Of a stretch of 64,000 bases of DNA, positions 31,224-40,002 are shown piece after piece (position 1 is the stretch's first letter; every line of letters begins with the position of its first letter). The DNA lies in NCBI RefSeq assembly GCF_028802875.1, contig NZ_JARAMP010000001.1:1-64000 (forward strand), read 5' to 3'. A program made the translations under genes and the position numbers. The notes beneath the pieces were generated by a model that was not told the DNA's origin, ran no database searches, and was given only the letters and a program-made list of their open reading frames with translations. The DNA is from Seohaeicola sp024304985 (GTDB lineage: Bacteria > Pseudomonadota > Alphaproteobacteria > Rhodobacterales > Rhodobacteraceae).

Positions 31224-32306
31224 ATGAAGTTTCATTTCAAGACAGATTACGATCAGGACATCCGGCTGTTTCCGGACTGGTGGAATTTCACCCTTTATGC
31301 CGCTTTGCTGGTGCTGGCGCTGGCCTTGCCGCTGCTGATTGATCCGTTCTTTCTGGGTGAGGCGACGAACGTGCTGATCTGGGCGATTGCCGGGTTGGGG
31401 CTGATGCTGCTGACCGGGCAGACCGGACAGGTGAGCCTTGGCCATTCGGCTTTTATGGCCTTGGGATGTTATTCCTGCGTGCTGATGATGGAAGCGAATG
31501 TGCCCTTCGTGCTGGCCTTCCTGCTGGCGGGGGTCATTACCGGCGTCGTGGGTGCGCTGATCGCCATTCCGGCGCTGAAACTGCATGGGGTGTATCTGGC
31601 GATTGCGACGCTGGCGCTGGCGATTCTGGCCGATGACATCATCGTTCTGTTGAAGGAATGGACCGACGGGGTGAATGGCAAGATGTCGCCGCCGATTGAT
31701 CTGTTCGGCTATGAGATCAACCGCTGGAACAACCCGGTCGAGTGGTACTATCTGGTGCTGGTCGTCGTACTGATGGTCACGCTGTTTTATCGCAACCTGC
31801 TGCGGGCGCCGCTGGGCCGGGCCTTTGCCGCCGTGCGCGACAGCGAGATTTCGGCGCAGGCCATGGGCGTGAACGTGGCGCAGACCAAGACCATCGCTTT
31901 TGGCATTTCCTGCGCGATCACGGGTCTGGGCGGGGCGCTGATGGGGCTGTTTGCAGGCGCGTTCAACAACGAGACCTTCAATTTCCTGCTGTCGATCCAA
32001 TTGCTGATGATGATCGTGGTGGGGGGGCTTGGCTTTATCCACGGGGCATTTCTGGGCGCGGTGGTGATCGCCTTCCTGCCGCAGGTGTTGTCGATGACCA
32101 CCGATCTGTTCGGGCGTGGCGTGGCCATTCCGGGGCTGGAGTCGGGTGTGTTCGGGGTGATCCTGATCCTGTTCATCCTGTTCGAACCCATGGGGCTTTA
32201 TGGGCGCTGGCTGAAGATCAGGGTGTTTCTTGAGCTGTTCCCCTTTGCGCGCAAGGACATGTTCAAGCGGCAGAAAAGCTACCTCAAGACGGAGCGGCTG
32301 AGATGA
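31224..32306 (+). CDS. livM: Branched-chain-amino-acid-type ABC transporter permease, LivM
   Basis: A 360-aa membrane protein starting four bases after livH. It has about nine hydrophobic segments; the family signature is LMLLTGQTGQVSLGHSAFMALG, and the EAA-like loop is GRAFAAVRDSEISAQAMGVN. It pairs with LivH as the translocation pathway. Its stop overlaps the livG start (ATGA). Confidence 0.92.
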   Translation: MKFHFKTDYDQDIRLFPDWWNFTLYAALLVLALALPLLIDPFFLGEATNVLIWAIAGLGLMLLTGQTGQVSLGHSAFMALGCYSCVLMMEANVPFVLAFLLAGVITGVVGALIAIPALKLHGVYLAIATLALAILADDIIVLLKEWTDGVNGKMSPPIDLFGYEINRWNNPVEWYYLVLVVVLMVTLFYRNLLRAPLGRAFAAVRDSEISAQAMGVNVAQTKTIAFGISCAITGLGGALMGLFAGAFNNETFNFLLSIQLLMMIVVGGLGFIHGAFLGAVVIAFLPQVLSMTTDLFGRGVAIPGLESGVFGVILILFILFEPMGLYGRWLKIRVFLELFPFARKDMFKRQKSYLKTERLR

Positions 32307-33091
32307 GTTTGCTGGAGATTGACAGCGTCACGCTGAAATTCGGCGGCGTCACGGCGGTGAACAACCTGTCGATGCGGGTCGAGGAAGGGCAGGTTTTCGC
32401 GCTGGTCGGGCCGAACGGGGCGGGCAAGTCGACCGTGTTCAACCTGATCTCGCGGTTCTATACGCCGGTGAACGGGTCCATCACCTTTGACGGCAAGGAC
32501 GTGCTGAAGATGGCGCCGCATGAGGTGCCCAATCTGGGCATCGCGCGGACCTTCCAGAATATCGAGCTTTTTCATCAGGCGACGGTGTTGCAGAACCTGC
32601 TGGTCGGGCGGCACAGGCATCGGCAGACGAACATGATCGCGCAGATGCTGCATCTGCCGTCGGTGCGGGCCGAGGAGCGGGCGCATCGCCATGCGGTCGA
32701 GGAGGTGATCGACTTTCTGGACCTGCAACCCTATCGCAACAGCCGCATCGCGGGCCTGCCTTACGGCGTGCGCAAGGTGGTGGAACTGGGGCGGGCGCTG
32801 GCGTCAAAGCCGCGGCTTCTGTTGCTGGATGAGCCCGCCTCGGGCCTGTCGGTCGAGGAGACGCAGAACATGCGCTGGTGGATCGACGATATCCGTCGCC
32901 AGATGGGGATCACCGTGCTGATGGTCGAACATGATATGGGGCTGGTCAGCAAGGTCTGTGATCGGGTGCTGGCGCTGGCCGATGGCGCGAAACTGGCGGA
33001 AGGCACGCCCGCCGAGGTGCAGTCGCATCCGAAGGTGATCGAAGCCTATCTAGGCACGAATGCCGTCAGCAAGGGAGGTAAGGTGGCATGA
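32303..33091 (+). CDS. livG: ABC transporter ATP-binding protein, LivG
   Basis: A 262-aa ATPase. Walker A is VGPNGAGKSTVFNLI, the signature-like region is GLPYGVRKVVELGRAL, and Walker B is LLLLDEPASGLS followed by VEHDMGLV. The C-terminal LAEGTPAEVQSHPKVIEAYLG is characteristic of LivG. It forms a heterodimer with LivF to drive import. Confidence 0.93.
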   Translation: MSLLEIDSVTLKFGGVTAVNNLSMRVEEGQVFALVGPNGAGKSTVFNLISRFYTPVNGSITFDGKDVLKMAPHEVPNLGIARTFQNIELFHQATVLQNLLVGRHRHRQTNMIAQMLHLPSVRAEERAHRHAVEEVIDFLDLQPYRNSRIAGLPYGVRKVVELGRALASKPRLLLLDEPASGLSVEETQNMRWWIDDIRRQMGITVLMVEHDMGLVSKVCDRVLALADGAKLAEGTPAEVQSHPKVIEAYLGTNAVSKGGKVA

Positions 33092-33861
33092 GTGACCTGC
33101 TGCTGGAAGTGCGCAACCTTGAGACTTTCTATGGCCCGATCATGGCGATCCGGGGCGTCAGTCTTGAGGTGCACAAGGGCCGCGTGGTGACCGTGCTGGG
33201 GGCCAATGGTGCGGGCAAGACGACGCTGCTCAAAACGATTTCCGGGATCATGGACCCGGAAAAGGGCAAGATCATCTTCGAGGGGCAGGAGATTCAGGGC
33301 TGGGAGCCGCACCGGGTGGTGCGCGCCGGGATCGTGCATGTGCCCGAGGGGCGCGAGGTGTTTCCCCTGCTGACGGTCGAGGAAAATCTGGCGCTGGGGG
33401 CCTATACCCGCAGCGACAAGGCCGAAATCGCGCGGGACCGGGATCTGGTGTTCAACTATTTCCCGATATTGGCCGAACGGCGCAAGCAGGAGGCGGGCAC
33501 CCTGTCGGGCGGGCAGCAGCAGATGCTGGCCATCGGGCGCGGGTTGATGCTGCGGCCCAAGATCATGCTGCTGGATGAACCCAGCCTTGGCCTGTCGCCC
33601 CTGCTGACGCAGGAGATTTTCGCCATCCTCAAGCGGCTGAACAAGGACGAGGGCGTGACGATGATGCTGGTGGAACAGAACGCCGCCGTCGCGCTGGATC
33701 TGGCGGATGATGGCTATGTCATGGAGTTGGGACGGATCGTGATGTCGGGCACGGCTGATCGTCTGGCCGCGTCCGAGGATATCCAGAGCTTCTATCTGGG
33801 CCATGACACCGAAGGGGCGCGCGGTGAGCGCCGCTGGAAGCGCAAGAAGACATGGAGGTAA
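33088..33861 (+). CDS. livF: ABC transporter ATP-binding protein, LivF
   Basis: A 257-aa ATPase overlapping livG by four bases. Walker A LGANGAGKTTLLKTI, signature LSGGQQQMLAIGRGL, Walker B IMLLDEPSLGLSP and VEQNAAVALDLAD are complete. The last dozen residues are unusually basic (RGERRWKRKKTWR), an extension beyond most LivF proteins that might contact the membrane or the ligase encoded next. Confidence 0.93.
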   Translation: MSDLLLEVRNLETFYGPIMAIRGVSLEVHKGRVVTVLGANGAGKTTLLKTISGIMDPEKGKIIFEGQEIQGWEPHRVVRAGIVHVPEGREVFPLLTVEENLALGAYTRSDKAEIARDRDLVFNYFPILAERRKQEAGTLSGGQQQMLAIGRGLMLRPKIMLLDEPSLGLSPLLTQEIFAILKRLNKDEGVTMMLVEQNAAVALDLADDGYVMELGRIVMSGTADRLAASEDIQSFYLGHDTEGARGERRWKRKKTWR

Positions 33862-33865
33862 GGGC

Positions 33866-35755
33866 ATGACAAAGCACGAAACCATCCAGCCGCAGGAAGT
33901 GGTCAATGGCGTATCGCTGAATGCGACACCGGGGCAGCGTCCGCTGGTGATCGACGGCTGTACCACCATGCCCGCCCTGTTTCAGGCGCGCTGCACTACT
34001 TTGGGCAGTCGCACGGCGCATCGCGAGAAAGACCTTGGCATCTGGAAAGCCTATACTTGGTCCGACTATTGGGAACGCGCGCGGCTGATCGGTCTGGGCC
34101 TGCGGCGGCTGGGGCTGGAGCGGGGTCGCGTCGTGTCGATCCTGTCGGAGGATCGCAAGGAATGGCTGTATGCCGATATGGGCATCCAATGCGTCGGCGG
34201 CATTTCGTCCGGCGTCTATACTACCGACAGTTCCAGCCAGCTGGCCTATATCCTGAAAGACAGCGACACCCAGTTCCTGATCGTCGAGAACGAGGAGCAA
34301 CTGGACAAGTTTCTGGAAATCCCCGACGGCGCGCCCGGCGTGGAAAAGGTCATCATCCTTGAGGATGAAGGGCTGCACGATCTGGAAGGCGACCGCTTTC
34401 TGTTTCTGGAGGAGCTTTACGATCTGGGCCGGCAGCATCTGGCCGAGAACCCCAAGATGTTCGAGGCCGAGATCGAGAAGGCGCAAGCCGGCGACATTGC
34501 TTTGCTGATCTATACATCGGGCACGACGGGCGCCCCCAAGGGTGCGATGCTGAGTCACGAGAATATCATGGCCGCGATCGAGGGCGGCATCCGCGCCCTG
34601 CCCACGGATGGCACGGCTGAACAGCTGTGTTTCCTGCCGCTGTGCCATATCCTTGAGCGGGACAGTTCGATCTATTTCCCGCTGGCCGTGCGTTCGACGG
34701 TGAATTTTGCCGAAAGCCCCGAGACAGTGTTCGACAACCTGCGAGAGGTCAGCCCGCATGTCTTTACCGCCGTGCCGCGCGTCTGGGAAAAGGTCTATTC
34801 CCGCGTGACCGTGCTGGCGATGGAGGCGACGACACTGGGCAAGTTCGCCTTCAAGGCGGCGCTGTCTGTGGGGATGAAGCGGGCCACGCTGATGCAGGAG
34901 GGCAAGCCGGTGCCCGCCACCACCGCCATGGGCTATTGGCTGGCGGATGTTCTGGTGTTCCGCAATCTGCGGCAGATGCTGGGGCTGGACCGTCTGCGTC
35001 AGGGCACATCCGGGGCGGCACCGATCAGCCCTGCCCTTCTGATGTGGTATCGTGCCATAGGCGTGCCGCTTCTGGAGGGGTATGGCATGACCGAGAATGC
35101 GGGCCTTGCCACTGTGAATTCCGAGGCGGCCAACCGTCCCGGCTCTGTGGGGCGTGCCGTGCCGGGGGTCAAGCTGCGGATCGCCGAGGATGGCGAGATC
35201 CAGACGCTGGGTCTGAACAACTTCATGGGCTATTGGCGCAATAACGAAAAAACCGCCGAGACCTATACCGATGACGGGTGGCTGCGCACGGGCGATATTG
35301 GCCGGATCGACGCGGATGGGTTCCTGACCATCACGGGGCGTCTGAAGGACATCATCATCACGGCGGGAGGCAAGAACATCACCCCGGCCGAGATCGAAAG
35401 CCGGTTGAAATTCAGCCACTATATCTCGGATGCGGTGGTGATCGGGGACAAGCGCAAGTTCCTGACCTGTCTGATCATGATCGATCAGGAGAATGTCGAG
35501 AAATACGCGCAGGACAACAAGGTGCCGTTTTCGGATTTCGCCTCGCTTTGCCGGGCGGAACCGGTGGTGGATCTGATCCGCGCCGAGGTGGATCAGGTGA
35601 ACAGGGAATTCGCCCGAGTCGAACAGATCAAGGATTTCCGCCTGATCGACGTTCTGCTGACGGCGGAGGACGAGGAGCTGACGGCGACGATGAAACTGCG
35701 CCGCAGCTTTGTGGAAAAGCGCCACAAGGCGTTGATTGATGATATGTACAAATGA
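33866..35755 (+). CDS. Long-chain-type acyl-CoA ligase (AMP-forming) within the liv operon
   Basis: A 629-aa ANL-superfamily enzyme. The phosphate loop is LIYTSGTTGAPKGAMLSHEN, then GYGMTENAGLATVN, DDGWLRTGDIGRIDADGF and the hinge/catalytic region GRLKDIIITAGGKNITPAEI. These are long-chain acyl-CoA synthetase features. It starts five bases after livF, so it is an operon member. It probably activates the imported acid with CoA and ATP, trapping it inside. The substrate could be a fatty or aryl-alkanoic acid. Confidence 0.9.
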   Translation: MTKHETIQPQEVVNGVSLNATPGQRPLVIDGCTTMPALFQARCTTLGSRTAHREKDLGIWKAYTWSDYWERARLIGLGLRRLGLERGRVVSILSEDRKEWLYADMGIQCVGGISSGVYTTDSSSQLAYILKDSDTQFLIVENEEQLDKFLEIPDGAPGVEKVIILEDEGLHDLEGDRFLFLEELYDLGRQHLAENPKMFEAEIEKAQAGDIALLIYTSGTTGAPKGAMLSHENIMAAIEGGIRALPTDGTAEQLCFLPLCHILERDSSIYFPLAVRSTVNFAESPETVFDNLREVSPHVFTAVPRVWEKVYSRVTVLAMEATTLGKFAFKAALSVGMKRATLMQEGKPVPATTAMGYWLADVLVFRNLRQMLGLDRLRQGTSGAAPISPALLMWYRAIGVPLLEGYGMTENAGLATVNSEAANRPGSVGRAVPGVKLRIAEDGEIQTLGLNNFMGYWRNNEKTAETYTDDGWLRTGDIGRIDADGFLTITGRLKDIIITAGGKNITPAEIESRLKFSHYISDAVVIGDKRKFLTCLIMIDQENVEKYAQDNKVPFSDFASLCRAEPVVDLIRAEVDQVNREFARVEQIKDFRLIDVLLTAEDEELTATMKLRRSFVEKRHKALIDDMYK

Positions 35756-35792
35756 ATCCCGCAATCGGGGTGTTTCTGGGAGGAGACCAAAC

Positions 35793-36953
35793 ATGAAGAA
35801 AATGATGACATCGCTGTTTGCCGGTGCGGTCGCGCTGGGCATGGCCCAGGCCGCCGTGGCGCAGACGCAGGGCGTGAGCGACACCGAGGTGGTGATCGGA
35901 TCGGTCAACGACCTGTCCGGTATCTTTGCCGCTGTCGGTGTGCCCGCGATCAACGGCGCGAACCTGAAGTTCGATCAGGTAAATGCAGCCGGCGGCGTGC
36001 ATGGCCGTCAGATCCGTTTCGTGGTCGAGGATCACGCTTATCAGCTGCCGAAATCGACGCAGGCCTATAACAAGCTGATCAACCGCGATCAGGTCTTTGC
36101 CAACCTGTTGAGCCTTGGCACGCCGCATAACCTTGCCGGATTCCAGTTGATGGACCCCAAGGGGATCTTCAACATCAACCCGCTGACCGCCGCGCGCGAG
36201 ATGTTGCAGGAGCCCGTGGACAACAAGTTCACCGGCTTTTCCAGCTATTATGACCAGACCACGGCGGGGATGCGCTATCTGGCGAATGAATACGGGCTGA
36301 CCAAGGTCTGCACCATGTATCTGCCGACCGATTTCGGTCTTGAGATCTCGGAAGCGACCAAGGAGCAGGCCGAAGCCGTGGGCATGACCTTTGTGTCTGA
36401 AACCACGCACAAGCCGGATGAGCAGGAATTCGTGGGTGCGGTGCAGAAGCTGCGTGCCGATGGCTGCGAAGTCGTGACGATGGCGCTGGGTGTGCGCGCC
36501 GGCATCACCGTCGTGGGCACTGCCAAGCAGCTGGGTTGGACCGACGTCAAGTTTCTGGCCACCTCGGCCGGTTTTCTTGAAGCCGTGGCCGCTGTGCCGG
36601 GTGGCGTGACCGATGGTCTTTATGCGGCGTCGGGCTGGGTGGACCTTCAGGCCCGCCGCGAAGATCCTGCACCGGCCAAGTTCATTGCCGAATATGAGGC
36701 GGCCTTTGGCCAGCCTGCCACCGGCTTTGCCATGTTGGGTTATAACGCCGCCGAAACCGTGGTGCGTGCGCTGGAAGCGGCAGGTCCCGACCTGACGCAG
36801 GAAAGCTTCAAGGCGGCGATGGAAGGGCTGGAATATTACAGCGACCTGCTGGATACCCAGATCAAATACAGCCCCGACAACCATCAGGGTGCCAATGACA
36901 TCACCATCTCGGTGGTGGAGAATGGCCTCTGGAAGCTGGTTGGCCGCGAGTGA
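35793..36953 (+). CDS. livJ: Periplasmic substrate-binding protein of the liv-type ABC transporter
   Basis: A 386-aa type I binding protein. It has a signal peptide (MKKMMTSLFAGAVALGMAQA, cut near AVA-QT) and the mature start TEVVIGSVNDLSGIFAAVG, a family hallmark. ATG 35793 follows GGGAGGAG. Last gene of the operon, ended by a strong terminator. It decides what is carried. Variation from true LivJ, and the acyl-CoA ligase nearby, argue against simple leucine uptake. Confidence 0.9.
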   Translation: MKKMMTSLFAGAVALGMAQAAVAQTQGVSDTEVVIGSVNDLSGIFAAVGVPAINGANLKFDQVNAAGGVHGRQIRFVVEDHAYQLPKSTQAYNKLINRDQVFANLLSLGTPHNLAGFQLMDPKGIFNINPLTAAREMLQEPVDNKFTGFSSYYDQTTAGMRYLANEYGLTKVCTMYLPTDFGLEISEATKEQAEAVGMTFVSETTHKPDEQEFVGAVQKLRADGCEVVTMALGVRAGITVVGTAKQLGWTDVKFLATSAGFLEAVAAVPGGVTDGLYAASGWVDLQARREDPAPAKFIAEYEAAFGQPATGFAMLGYNAAETVVRALEAAGPDLTQESFKAAMEGLEYYSDLLDTQIKYSPDNHQGANDITISVVENGLWKLVGRE

Positions 36954-36976
36954 TCTGATTTCGCTGCGATATCGGG

Positions 36977-37005
36977 AAAGGGGCGCTTCGGCGCCCCTTT
37001 CTTTT
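36977..37005 (+). terminator. Intrinsic terminator of the liv operon
   Basis: AAAGGGGCGC and GCGCCCCTTT form a perfect 10-bp stem with a TTCG tetraloop (36977-37000) followed by CTTTT. It also lies at the 3' end of the convergent amidohydrolase gene. Confidence 0.9.
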
Positions 37006-37013
37006 ATGTGCGG

Positions 37014-38282
37014 TCAGGTGAACAGATCGTCCAGTTCCGCGTAATCGGGCAGTGTCCGGTCGATGACGCGGCCCGCGCGCAGCACGATGCGGTCGGATTG
37101 CGGGCGCGAGAACAGTTCCGACCAGTCGCGGGCGCGGGTGATGACCAGATCGGCGGGGGCACCGGGGGTCAGCGAGGGCGCGGCAAAGCCGCAGGCGCGG
37201 GCGGGGTTGGCAAGGAAGGCGTTCACCCAGTCAGGGTCCGCGTGATCCAGATGGCCGATCCGCGTTGCCTCGCGCATCACTTCCAGCATGTCGAGATCGC
37301 CGTAAGCATAGAAGGGATCGCGGGTGTTGTCCGAGGCGAAACTGACATTGATGCCGCGGGCCTTCATCTCGTGCACCACGGTGAGGCCACGCCAGCGGGG
37401 GGTGCGGCCTGTTTGCCGCGCTTGCAGGTAAAGGTTGCACATGGGCAGGGAGACGATGTTCAGCCCGGCCTTGGCAACCAGATCAAGGGTGCGTTCGCAC
37501 TCGGCGGCGTCCTGCACCGCCAGCGAGCAGCAATGGCCCACAGTCACAGGCGCGTCAAAGCCGGTTTCGAGCACGGTTTCGGCAATCAGGCGCAGGGTGG
37601 CCACATCGGGGTCACCGGTTTCATCAGCGTGAAAATCGACCTCCAGCCCGCGCTCGGACGCCAGACGGAAGAAGCCGCGCAGGCGTTCGCGGATATCCGG
37701 CACGGGATAGGTGACCATGCCCAGCACACCGCCGCTGGCGGCCACGATATCGGCGGTCTTGACGAAATCGCCGTCCATGTCCGCGCGGTCCACCCCTACG
37801 AGGCAGGAGGCTTGCAACGCAATGCGCCCGGCCCATTCGGCGCGCATCTCGCGGAAGATGGGCCAGCTGATGCTGTCCTGCGGTGCGATGCTGTCCAGAT
37901 GGGTGCGGATCGCGGTGGTGCCATGGCCATAGGCGCAGCGCAGGGCGAAATCCATGCGGCGGCGGACATCTTCGGCGGTCCAGTGCGCCTCGCGATCCGC
38001 GCTGACGGTGGTGAGCGCGCCCATGAAGCTGCCATCGGGGTTGGCGGCGCGGGGCCAGATATGGCCCTTGTCCAGATGGGTGTGCATGTCGGTGAAGCCG
38101 GGAAAGACCATGGCCCCGCGCATGTCCACGGTCACGTCGCCGGGACCGTCGACGATCCGGCCATCCGCGATGGTCAGGCCGATCCGGGTGAGGCCCGCGC
38201 CCTGCCCGATCAGGCAGGCAGGCACGGTCAGGTTGTCGAGGCGCAGGCGGGGGGCCTGCGGCAGGGTTTTGAAATCCATCAT
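37014..38282 (-). CDS. Cytosine-deaminase-like amidohydrolase
   Basis: A 422-aa amidohydrolase-superfamily enzyme. Metal and catalytic motifs are TDMHTHLDKGH, VDFHADETGD, VTVGHCCSL and FASDNTRDPF, the order and form seen in cytosine deaminase and related ring deaminases. It is the last gene of an ABC-importer operon, so the imported molecule is probably its substrate: a pyrimidine, purine, creatinine or similar cyclic amidine. Two ATGs (38282, 38279) lie behind GGGGAAG; the second has the better spacing. It starts ten bases after the permease gene. Confidence 0.85.
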   Translation of the reverse strand: MMDFKTLPQAPRLRLDNLTVPACLIGQGAGLTRIGLTIADGRIVDGPGDVTVDMRGAMVFPGFTDMHTHLDKGHIWPRAANPDGSFMGALTTVSADREAHWTAEDVRRRMDFALRCAYGHGTTAIRTHLDSIAPQDSISWPIFREMRAEWAGRIALQASCLVGVDRADMDGDFVKTADIVAASGGVLGMVTYPVPDIRERLRGFFRLASERGLEVDFHADETGDPDVATLRLIAETVLETGFDAPVTVGHCCSLAVQDAAECERTLDLVAKAGLNIVSLPMCNLYLQARQTGRTPRWRGLTVVHEMKARGINVSFASDNTRDPFYAYGDLDMLEVMREATRIGHLDHADPDWVNAFLANPARACGFAAPSLTPGAPADLVITRARDWSELFSRPQSDRIVLRAGRVIDRTLPDYAELDDLFT

Positions 38283-38291
38283 CTTCCCCGT

Positions 38292-39158
38292 TCAGGTTTC
38301 GCGCTTGATGGCGCTTTCGTGCCATTTGCGCAGGAGCATATGGCTGAGAAACGACAGGCCGGCAAAGATAACAACCCCTGTCACCGCGATCAGCAGCAGG
38401 GCCGCGAACATGCGCGGGATGTTCAGCCGGTAGCCTGCTTCGAGGATGCGGAAGGCAAGGCCCGATCCGATCCCGCCGGTGCCGGCCACATATTCTGCGA
38501 CCACCGCCCCGATCAGGGCAAGGCCACCCGCGATACGCAGGCCGCCCAGAAAATAGGGCAGCGCCGAGGGCAAGCGCAGGTAGCGCAGGGTTTGCCAGCG
38601 GGTTGCGCCATAGATGCGGAAGAGGTCGCGCAGGTTGTGGTCGGCCGAGTTCAGGCCCAGCGTGGTGTTGGACAGGACCGGAAAGAACGCCACCAGCCAT
38701 GCACACATCAGAAGGCCCGCCGTGCGGCTGTCCACATAGATGAAGATCAGCGGCGCGATGGCCACGATGGGTGTGACTTGCAGGATCACGGCATAGGGAT
38801 AGAAGGACATCTCGACCAGCCGCGACTGGGTGAAGAGCACCGCCAGCCCCACCCCGCCGATCACCGCCACGGCCAGCGCCATCATGGTGATCTGGAGCGT
38901 GACCAGAAGCGCCTCGAACAGCATGGCCCAGTCGGTGACGAGCGTGGTCCAGACAAGGCCGGGACCGGGCAGGATGTAATGGGGGATGTCGTTCCAGACG
39001 ACCAGACGATCCCAGCCGATGATGGTCAGGATCAGCACGGCCAGCGGCAAAAGCCACTTACCGATCTTGTCGAAGCGTTGCAGGCGCAGGCGGCGCAGAT
39101 CCTCGGCGTCGAGGGCGACGGGTTCAGCGGCCGTGGCGCGGGTATCGGTCAGGCTCAT
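38292..39158 (-). CDS. ABC transporter permease, SsuC/ThiX type
   Basis: A 288-aa permease with about six spans. The coupling (EAA) loop reads RDLFRIYGATRWQTLRYLRLPSALP, split here as LFRIYGATRWQTLRYLRL and PSALPYFLGGLRIA. An N-terminal soluble stretch of about 35 residues precedes the first helix. It overlaps the ATPase gene by four bases. Permeases of this group serve sulfonate, pyrimidine or hydroxymethylpyrimidine importers. The NMT1-type binding protein beside it favours a heterocycle. Confidence 0.9.
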   Translation of the reverse strand: MSLTDTRATAAEPVALDAEDLRRLRLQRFDKIGKWLLPLAVLILTIIGWDRLVVWNDIPHYILPGPGLVWTTLVTDWAMLFEALLVTLQITMMALAVAVIGGVGLAVLFTQSRLVEMSFYPYAVILQVTPIVAIAPLIFIYVDSRTAGLLMCAWLVAFFPVLSNTTLGLNSADHNLRDLFRIYGATRWQTLRYLRLPSALPYFLGGLRIAGGLALIGAVVAEYVAGTGGIGSGLAFRILEAGYRLNIPRMFAALLLIAVTGVVIFAGLSFLSHMLLRKWHESAIKRET

Positions 39159-39943
39159 GCGTGCTCTCCCATGGCTTCGTGCAGCGCGGCGGATGCTTCG
39201 CGGCAGAGGGCGGCATAGTCGGCGGAGGTGCGGAACTCCTCGTCCCGCGGATAGGGGGCGGGGACGATGACTTCGCGGATGACGCGACCGGGGCGTGCGG
39301 CCATCACCACGATGCGGTCGGAGAGGAAGACGGATTCAAAGACGGAATGGGTGACGAAGATCACTGTGCAGCCGATCGCTTCTTTCAATTTCAGAAGGTC
39401 GTTGTTCAGGCGGAAGCGCGTGATCTCGTCCAGCGCGGCGAAGGGTTCATCCATCAGGATCAGGCGCGGCTTGGTCACCATGGCGCGGGCGATGGAGACG
39501 CGCATCTTCATGCCGCCCGACAATTCGCGGGGATAGGCGTTCTGGAATTTCTCGAGCCCCACGAGCTTGAGGGCCTCGAGCACGTCATCCTTGACGGCGG
39601 CATAGGGTTGGCCGCGCAGGCGGAAGGGGAGCCAGACGTTTTCCGACACCGTGGCCCAAGGCATCAGGGTGGGTTCCTGAAAGACCACGCCAAGGTCATT
39701 CTCGCCCTGCCCGCCCGCCCATGCGATCTTGCCCCGGCTGGGCAGCGAGAGGCCCGCGATCAGGCGCAGCGCCGTGGATTTCCCGCAGCCTGACGGCCCC
39801 AGAAGCGAGATGAAATCGCCTTGGTTCACCGTCAGGCTCATCGCGTTCAGCGCCACGACATCGCCGTTGAAGGTCTTGTCGATGCCGATCATCTCGAGCA
39901 CGGGAGGGCGTTGGCCCAAGGGGGGGCGTTCAGGTCTGCTCAT
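39155..39943 (-). CDS. ABC transporter ATP-binding protein, SsuB/ThiZ type
   Basis: A 262-aa ATPase. Walker A is LLGPSGCGKSTALRLIAGL, the signature is LSGGMKMRVSIARAMV, and Walker B is LILMDEPFAALDEITR with the switch His in FVTHSVFESVF. It follows the binding-protein gene after a 59-bp spacer with a hairpin. Confidence 0.93.
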   Translation of the reverse strand: MSRPERPPLGQRPPVLEMIGIDKTFNGDVVALNAMSLTVNQGDFISLLGPSGCGKSTALRLIAGLSLPSRGKIAWAGGQGENDLGVVFQEPTLMPWATVSENVWLPFRLRGQPYAAVKDDVLEALKLVGLEKFQNAYPRELSGGMKMRVSIARAMVTKPRLILMDEPFAALDEITRFRLNNDLLKLKEAIGCTVIFVTHSVFESVFLSDRIVVMAARPGRVIREVIVPAPYPRDEEFRTSADYAALCREASAALHEAMGEHA

Positions 39944-39970
39944 GTCTTGGGGTCCTTGCTGGAGTGGAAT

Positions 39971-39993
39971 GGGGCCGAGGGTCGCCCGGCCCC
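39971..39993 (-). repeat. Hairpin between binding-protein and ATPase genes
   Basis: GGGGCCG (39971-39977) and CGGCCCC (39987-39993) form a 7-bp stem directly downstream of the minus-strand binding-protein gene. It likely raises binding-protein mRNA over the distal genes. Confidence 0.5.
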
Positions 39994-40002
39994 TGCCCTG
40001 CC

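Noticed and set aside
33719..35953. Long minus-strand open frame opposite the acyl-CoA ligase
   Set aside because: No domain is recognisable, and the plus strand encodes a complete ANL enzyme.
37008..39218. Long plus-strand open frame opposite the amidohydrolase and permease
   Set aside because: The minus-strand proteins have complete catalytic and transport motifs, while the plus frame has none.
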